DNA of 10,377 bases, taken from positions 7,775 to 18,151 of the forward strand of contig DKQZ01000053.1 of assembly GCA_002471975.1 (NCBI GenBank), given 5' to 3'. Position numbers and translations under genes: made by a program. This DNA is from Dialister sp. UBA7295 (GTDB lineage Bacteria > Bacillota > Negativicutes > Veillonellales > Dialisteraceae). Under the pieces are notes generated by a model. That model was not told where the DNA came from. It ran no database searches and worked only from the letters and a program-made list of their open reading frames with translations. Shown one piece after another: positions 6,713-10,377 of the stretch; position 1 is the stretch's first letter, and every line of letters starts with the position of its first letter.

Positions 6713-7072
6713 TTATTCCCCTCCCAAGCTGCGTTTCATATAATCTTCCCTGTATTTTTTCGCCAGTTCAATTTCTCTGACCGGCGTTTTCTGTGTTTTT
6801 TTGGTAAAGCCATTGGTCAATATGGCAGTATTTCCTATTACAAAGAAATAAAGCACTCTTGTAATATTACTGCCCTGTTTAGCCCTTAATTCATATATAC
6901 CATCTTTCAGATATTCAGAATAGGGGGACCGTAATTCATTTCCCGTCTCCTGAAACAAGAGAATCGTCCACCGGACTTTTGCTCTCATTTTCATTTCAAG
7001 AGAATTGATAAAGTCCTTAACGGGTATACTGCCATCTTCCTTTATATAGTAAGCAACTCTGATTCTTGGCAT
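6713..7072 (-). CDS. RelE/HigB-type toxin (phage Gp49-like family)
   Basis: This 119-residue basic protein resembles the Gp49-like/HigB branch of RelE-ParE toxins. It carries a VKDFINSLEMKMRAKVRWTI segment near the N-terminus, GIYELRAK then TRVLYFFV in the middle strands, and NGFTKKTQKTP followed by a helical tail rich in Lys/Arg/Glu. Family members are usually ribosome-dependent mRNA interferases acting in the cytoplasm. The specific catalytic residues here were not verified. It has a GGGAGG ribosome site about 7 nt before the ATG and a consensus promoter upstream. It is the first gene, coupled to the antitoxin 2 nt downstream. Confidence 0.92.
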   Translation of the reverse strand: MPRIRVAYYIKEDGSIPVKDFINSLEMKMRAKVRWTILLFQETGNELRSPYSEYLKDGIYELRAKQGSNITRVLYFFVIGNTAILTNGFTKKTQKTPVREIELAKKYREDYMKRSLGGE

Positions 7073-7091
7073 AAAATAACCTCCCGCACTT

Positions 7092-7120
7092 ATTATATGG
7101 GAAATATCCCATATTGTAAA
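7092..7120 (-). promoter_or_regulatory. Toxin-antitoxin promoter with overlapping 8+8 bp operator dyad
   Basis: On the minus strand TTTACA (7115-7120) and TATAAT (7092-7097) are spaced 17 nt. A perfect inverted repeat ATATGGGA-TATT-TCCCATAT occupies 7095-7114, filling the spacer and half of the -10 box. A HigA-like dimer bound there would exclude RNA polymerase. The start of transcription would be near 7085, giving a leader of only about 12 nt. Confidence 0.85.
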
Positions 7121-7311
7121 TATATATTTGCATAAAATAATTCCTAATAATCGAATAAAGTGACTTTCGCCCAGATTTTTGAGGCTGAACTTTTATTTCT
7201 CCTAAAAAGGAAATTCACGGATGCCGATTCATGACTTTCCTGTCCATCGTGGATTTTTATTAATTCTGTGTCTGAATGGACTATATGCTTTCCCTTCCGG
7301 GTAAACGTCAA

Positions 7312-7348
7312 AAAAGCAGAGCGTTTCCATTGAAAACGCTCTGCTTTT
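7312..7348. terminator. Strong terminator, likely for the ABC transporter operon
   Basis: AAAAGCAGAGCGTTT (7312-7326) pairs with AAACGCTCTGCTTTT (7334-7348) across a 7-nt loop, a 15-bp stem. On the minus strand it ends in six T, suiting the operon whose last gene stops at 7442. The T-run on the plus strand is shorter. It lies about 95 nt from the end of the operon, with repeat copy 3 in between. Confidence 0.82.
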
Positions 7349-7365
7349 CAGCCATGAGTCTCACA

Positions 7366-7402
7366 TCCCGAATCACGAAGAACGAGCCACGAATCACGAT
7401 TT
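7366..7402 (+). repeat. ACGAATCACGA repeat, copy 3 (solo)
   Basis: This is the same degenerate pattern as copies 1 and 2: CCCGAATCACGAA, a short variable part, then CCACGAATCACGATT. It shares CACGAATCACGATT with copy 1. A hairpin (the terminator at 7312-7348) again lies on its 5' side, and a 7-bp stem CTCAATC/GATTGAG (7414-7438) on its 3' side. No four-helix gene is adjacent. Together with the terminator this fills 7312-7440 of the gene-free stretch 7121-7441. In 7121-7311 I see only a doubtful 27-codon ORF (7221-7304). Confidence 0.75.
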
Positions 7403-7441
7403 ATCCCGGTTGGCTCAATCCGTATTCACACGATTGAGATC

Positions 7442-8128
7442 TTATTTCTTATGCATTTCTTCTGCCAGCCGTACGAGGGCATCGACGGTGCGGACGCCCG
7501 GGGTGATTTCAGACAGTTTGACTTTCACGAAGTGGTCTTCTTTGATGGCCTTTACGCTCTGGAGCTGGGGGTTGGCTTTCAGTTTGGCTACTTTCTTGCC
7601 GAAATCATCATCGTTTCTGTCGGAGGTATCATAGTCCACGATGATAATGTAGTCCGGATCGGCCTGGACGAAGCTTTCCCAGCTTGTCTTGCCCCAGGTC
7701 TTGTCTACATTCTTGCCGGCCATGACGTTTTCCACACCGATGAGTTTGAGGATGTTTGTGGTATAGCCTTCAAAGGCAGTGAAAGGTTCGCCGTCATCGG
7801 AGTCGTAAACGAAGGCTTTTACCTTCGGCAGGTTGGAAATCTTGTCCTGCACGGCGGAGAGTTTCTTCTTCTGTCCCTCTACCCATTTCTTTGCATTGTC
7901 TTCTTTACCAAAGATTTTGCCGTATTCCAGCATATCCTTGAAGAGGGTGTCCAGGTTGGCATTGGTGTCCTGCATGGAGTCCGGTACAAAAATCGGGATG
8001 CCGGCGCTTTCGATTTTTTCTGCCGGAATGCCTCTCTTCGTGAAGGGGACTTCCCAGCCCGTGACGAAGTCCGGGGATACGGACATCAGTTTTTCATAGG
8101 ATGGCCATTTTTCTGCCAGTACCGGCAC
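7442..8128 (-). CDS. C-terminal fragment of the substrate-binding protein
   Basis: The frame holds the rest of the binding protein, including VKAFVYDSDDGEPFTAFEGY, the GVENVMAGK region and WESFVQADPDYIIIVDY. The latter is typical of the C-terminal lobe of class III metal-chelate binding proteins. The first in-frame start is a GTG at 8128, with no ribosome binding site. The frame is open further upstream past the break, so 8128 is not a real start. Independent translation is doubtful. Confidence 0.6.
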   Translation of the reverse strand: MPVLAEKWPSYEKLMSVSPDFVTGWEVPFTKRGIPAEKIESAGIPIFVPDSMQDTNANLDTLFKDMLEYGKIFGKEDNAKKWVEGQKKKLSAVQDKISNLPKVKAFVYDSDDGEPFTAFEGYTTNILKLIGVENVMAGKNVDKTWGKTSWESFVQADPDYIIIVDYDTSDRNDDDFGKKVAKLKANPQLQSVKAIKEDHFVKVKLSEITPGVRTVDALVRLAEEMHKK

Positions 8129-8141
8129 TTTCTTGTAGGCT

Positions 8142-8441
8142 TCAAGCCAGGGACGGATAAATGTCTTCTTCCTTGAAAGCGGTGCCTGCCATCTGGTCTT
8201 GAAGTCCCAGGGCCAGCATCATTTCGGTGGTGGCAAAAGACATGGAAACTGCTTTTTTCGGCGGAGCGGTAACTTTCATATCCACCGTTTTCCCATCCAG
8301 TTTTTCCGTCCAGGTGACGGCCGCAGCCTGTGCGGACGAAGCTGCTTTTTTAGCCGGCTCACCGCCGCAGCCGGTCAGGAAGCTTCCTGCCATGACAATG
8401 CCCAGAAAGGCAGAGAGTAATTTCTTTGTTCCCTGTTTCAT
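8142..8441 (-). CDS. N-terminal fragment of the substrate-binding lipoprotein
   Basis: This 99-residue open frame carries a basic n-region, a hydrophobic core and lipobox FLTGC (Cys25), so a translated fragment would be exported and lipidated. A mature low-complexity Ala/Lys tether follows, then the start of the N-terminal lobe (AVSMSFATTEMMLALGLQDQMAGTAFKEED). It ends early at the TGA created by the frame change. The start ATG has GAGGA at about 7-nt spacing. Confidence 0.75.
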   Translation of the reverse strand: MKQGTKKLLSAFLGIVMAGSFLTGCGGEPAKKAASSAQAAAVTWTEKLDGKTVDMKVTAPPKKAVSMSFATTEMMLALGLQDQMAGTAFKEEDIYPSLA

Positions 8442-8460
8442 AGTATTTCCTCATTTCTAT

Positions 8461-8480
8461 AAAAATACTGCTTTCGCAGT
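8461..8480 (-). promoter_or_regulatory. Intercistronic stem-loop between ATPase and binding-protein genes
   Basis: On the minus strand ACTGC-GAAA-GCAGT (8467-8480), a GNRA-capped 5-bp stem, is followed by ATTTTT. It may act as a weak terminator or as an RNA-stabilising element that sets the ratio of binding protein to permease/ATPase. Confidence 0.5.
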
Positions 8481-8491
8481 TAAAATATGAA

Positions 8492-9244
8492 CTAGCAGTA
8501 AACAAACCGTTTCCCTTCGTGCATGGAGGTATAGAAGGGCACTTCGAAAAGTTCGGACAATTTTCCTTCCGTCATCACTTCCGACGTTTTCCCATGGGCT
8601 ATGAGATGGCCTGCTTTCATGAGGATGGCTTCATCCGCATACCGGGCGGCCAATCCCAGATCGTGAAGGACTATGAGTACGGTGCCCCGTTTCTTGAATC
8701 GGGTCAGGTGCTCCATGAGACCGATTTTATATTTCACGTCCAGATGATTCGTCGACTCATCCATGAGGAGGAGGTCCGGCTGCTGGGTGAACGCTTTCGC
8801 GATGAGAATGCGCTGCTTTTCGCCGCCCGAGAGACGGCCCATATTTCTTCCCCAGAGGGAAAGGGCTCCCGTCTCTTCCATCATGCTCCGTGCGATGGCC
8901 CGGTCTTCATCGGTGTAATCCATAAATTTCTTCTTGAAAGGGTACCGTCCCATAAGCACCACATCTTCTGCCTTGAGACCCGATGCCATGCCCATGCCCT
9001 GCTGCACCATGACTGCCACATGACGGGCATACTCCGATGGCGGCCAGTCTTCCAGTTTCTTTCCTTCATAGGAAACGGTGCCGTGGGAGGGAAGTCTTCT
9101 GGAAATATGGGAAAGGAGTGTCGATTTTCCGCAGCCATTGGGCCCGATGACGCAGGTAATGGCGCCTTCGGTGAGGGAGAAGGAAATATCATCCAGGATT
9201 TTCCGTTCGCCGATGGTGTATGATAAATGTTCCACGTCCAGCAT
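8492..9244 (-). CDS. ABC transporter ATP-binding protein (FepC/BtuD-type)
   Basis: This 250-residue cytoplasmic ATPase powers a metal-chelate/cobalamin-class importer. Visible motifs are Walker A GPNGCGKST (34-42), Q-loop around Gln81-82, signature LSGGEKQR (138-145), Walker B LLLMDE (158-163) and H-loop His194 (VLHD). The D-loop reads STNHLD, with Ser164 where most relatives have Pro. I choose the ATG at 9244 rather than the in-frame GTG at 9280, because GGAGG lies about 7 nt before the ATG and the ATG overlaps the permease stop by one base (TAATG). That overlap is a classic translational coupling. It is the second gene of the permease-ATPase-binding-protein operon. Confidence 0.94.
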   Translation of the reverse strand: MLDVEHLSYTIGERKILDDISFSLTEGAITCVIGPNGCGKSTLLSHISRRLPSHGTVSYEGKKLEDWPPSEYARHVAVMVQQGMGMASGLKAEDVVLMGRYPFKKKFMDYTDEDRAIARSMMEETGALSLWGRNMGRLSGGEKQRILIAKAFTQQPDLLLMDESTNHLDVKYKIGLMEHLTRFKKRGTVLIVLHDLGLAARYADEAILMKAGHLIAHGKTSEVMTEGKLSELFEVPFYTSMHEGKRFVYC

Positions 9245-10293
9245 TATGTCCCCTCCCCGTAGCGATGTGTGACGATCCACAGGAAAATCGGTGCCCCTAC
9301 GATACAGGTGAGAACGCCGATCGGTATTTCTTCCGGTGCAAAAAGGGCCCGGGAGAAAACGTCAGCCCATACCATGACCAGGGCTCCCAGAACGGAGGAA
9401 AAGGCAATCATCCGCCCATGGGAAACGCCGCAGAGACCTCTCGCCAGATGAGGCGTGATGAGGCCTACAAATCCGATAATTCCTGCTTTGGAAACAAGAA
9501 ATGCCACCACCAGGGAAGTGATGAGGATGAGGAAAAGCTGGAACCGTTTCAGGTTCATTCCCAGAAACTGGGCTTCCCCTTCGCCCAGAAGGAGCAGGTC
9601 CAGATCCCTTTTGACTGCTGTCAACGCCAAAGCCATGAGGAAAACGACCAAAGCGACAAGAGAAAGGTCCTTCCACTGCATGCCTGAAAGGCTTCCCAAA
9701 AGCCAGAACATGGCGCTCCGTACCTGGGCTTCATGGCGGGCCCCATAAATGATCATCATCGTAAGAGATGAGAAAAGAGCAGAAATTCCCATCCCCACCA
9801 GGATGAGCCGGATCGGGCTCGTACTCTTTCCGCTGCACAAAATGACAATGGCTGTAGATAGGGCAGCCCCCAGAAACGCTCCGGCAGAAACGGAATAGCC
9901 TCCCAGGAATCCGAACCAGCCCCAGATGATGGCCGCCACGGCTCCTGTAGAAGCTCCTGATGAAACACCCAGCACATAAGGATCCGCCAGATCATTTCGC
10001 GTCATGGTCTGGAGAGCAAGCCCCGAAAGGGCGAGCCCCATCCCCGTCAGGGCCGCAAAAATCGTGCGGGGAATGCGGATCTGCCAGAGAATCATGGAAG
10101 AAGAACCGTTTCCCATTTCCCCCGTAGAAATATAATGATGAATTTCGCTTAGCAGCTCCCCGGTACTCACGGAAACAGATCCGAACCGGATGGAAAGGAT
10201 CATGGAAATCGCAAGCACAATGGCCAGCACCACCCAGAGAGCCCCGGTTTTCAATAAAGCAGGACTTCGCTTCACCGGCTTTTCATCATCCAT
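9244..10293 (-). CDS. FecCD-family ABC transporter permease
   Basis: This 349-residue inner-membrane permease is of the FecCD/BtuC family, which works as a homodimer with about ten helices each. Family signatures include IRIPRTIFAALTGMGLALSGLALQ near residue 70, then DPYVLGVSSGASTGA, and GFVGLITPHLAR in the C-terminal third. That last loop couples to the ATPase. The length is normal. The start ATG has AAAGGAGG at 6-nt spacing. It heads the minus-strand importer operon and overlaps the ATPase start by one base. Substrate class (iron complex, heme or corrinoid) cannot be resolved from the permease. Confidence 0.95.
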   Translation of the reverse strand: MDDEKPVKRSPALLKTGALWVVLAIVLAISMILSIRFGSVSVSTGELLSEIHHYISTGEMGNGSSSMILWQIRIPRTIFAALTGMGLALSGLALQTMTRNDLADPYVLGVSSGASTGAVAAIIWGWFGFLGGYSVSAGAFLGAALSTAIVILCSGKSTSPIRLILVGMGISALFSSLTMMIIYGARHEAQVRSAMFWLLGSLSGMQWKDLSLVALVVFLMALALTAVKRDLDLLLLGEGEAQFLGMNLKRFQLFLILITSLVVAFLVSKAGIIGFVGLITPHLARGLCGVSHGRMIAFSSVLGALVMVWADVFSRALFAPEEIPIGVLTCIVGAPIFLWIVTHRYGEGT

Positions 10294-10342
10294 TTCACGC
10301 CTCCTTTATATTTAACTTGTTTCTAACTTATTTTACTCTCAT

Positions 10343-10369
10343 ATTCTACCATATTATTGTTAGAGTCAG
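10343..10369 (-). promoter_or_regulatory. Candidate promoter of the ABC importer operon
   Basis: On the minus strand an extended -10 (TGGTAGAAT; hexamer 10343-10348) lies 15 nt after CTGACT (10364-10369), a partial -35. The spacing is short, so the match is weak. I see no clear Fur-type dyad in the 84 bases available upstream, and the window end cuts off anything further. Confidence 0.35.
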
Positions 10370-10377
10370 GTAAAAAT

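Larger units (their letters stand above)
7442..8441 (-). pseudogene. Frameshifted ABC transporter substrate-binding lipoprotein (FecB/BtuF-type)
   Basis: The two halves together form one periplasmic binding protein of about 330 residues, the usual size for metal-chelate/cobalamin-type class III binding proteins. The N-terminal half (start 8441) has a lipoprotein signal with lipobox LTGC (Cys25) and ends at a TGA at 8142-8144. The continuation (EAYKKVPVLAEKWPSYEKL, then the C-terminal lobe to 7442) is in the frame displaced by one base. Removing one base between about 8142 and 8165 restores an uninterrupted reading, for example YPSWLEAYKKVPVL if one C is dropped from TCCC. This is a recent mutation, a sequence error or, less likely, recoding. 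The gene follows the ATPase by 50 nt and has its own ribosome site (GAGGA). Substrate cannot be fixed: iron-siderophore, heme and corrinoid are all possible. Confidence 0.85.

Noticed and set aside
8128..8165. Programmed +1 frameshift (prfB-like) at the binding-protein TGA
   Set aside because: Skipping the T of GCT-TGA restores the frame, but the slippery CTT-TGA context and an upstream SD-like stimulator are absent, so mutation or error is more likely.
9244..9280. Upstream GTG start for the ABC ATPase at 9280
   Set aside because: It would overlap the permease by 37 bases with no ribosome site, while the ATG at 9244 has a good one and gives the normal N-terminus.
10294..10377. Cobalamin riboswitch upstream of the permease
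   Set aside because: Only 84 bases are available, with no B12-box-like element; a full element would extend beyond the window, so corrinoid specificity cannot be claimed.

Overview
The window looks like a chromosomal segment of a member of the Bacillota with intermediate GC content. A diderm Negativicutes such as a Dialister or Veillonella relative is my best guess, from overall protein flavour rather than any diagnostic gene. Housekeeping and envelope genes are GC-richer. Two small accessory modules, a four-helix-bundle gene and a toxin-antitoxin pair, are visibly AT-richer.

Layout. (1) 69-1141, minus strand: a well-formed sigma-70-type promoter drives tRNA-Ser(UGA). It is followed by a strong terminator-like hairpin and then a YitT-family membrane protein gene that has no room for a promoter of its own. 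(2) 1155-1952: a lone four-helix-bundle (S23 / 23S rRNA intervening-sequence-protein family) gene. It is flanked in inverted orientation by two copies of a degenerate ACGAATCACGA repeat, each with a perfect hairpin on its gene-proximal side. (3) 2042-6348, plus strand: a tight three-gene operon of MoxR-type AAA+ ATPase, DUF58 protein and membrane transglutaminase-like protein (TgpA-like), ending in a long bidirectional terminator. (4) 6411-7120, minus strand: a HigBA/RelE-type toxin-antitoxin operon, toxin first. Its promoter spacer is filled by a perfect 8+8 bp dyad, a likely autoregulatory operator. (5) 7121-7441: an intergenic region with a strong terminator and a third copy of the ACGAATCACGA repeat. 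(6) 7442-10293, minus strand: a FecCD-type metal-chelate/cobalamin-class ABC importer with permease, ATPase and substrate-binding lipoprotein. The lipoprotein gene is broken by a single-frame shift near 8142-8165.

How the genes fit together. The MoxR-DUF58-transglutaminase set is a recurrent bacterial operon thought to act at the cell envelope. The ABC genes would import an iron complex, heme or a corrinoid, but the binding-protein frameshift may disable uptake if it is real. The most unusual structure is the S23-family gene bracketed by inverted hairpin-repeat units, with a related solo unit 5.4 kb away. It looks like a small non-autonomous repeat family, possibly mobile, associated with this protein.
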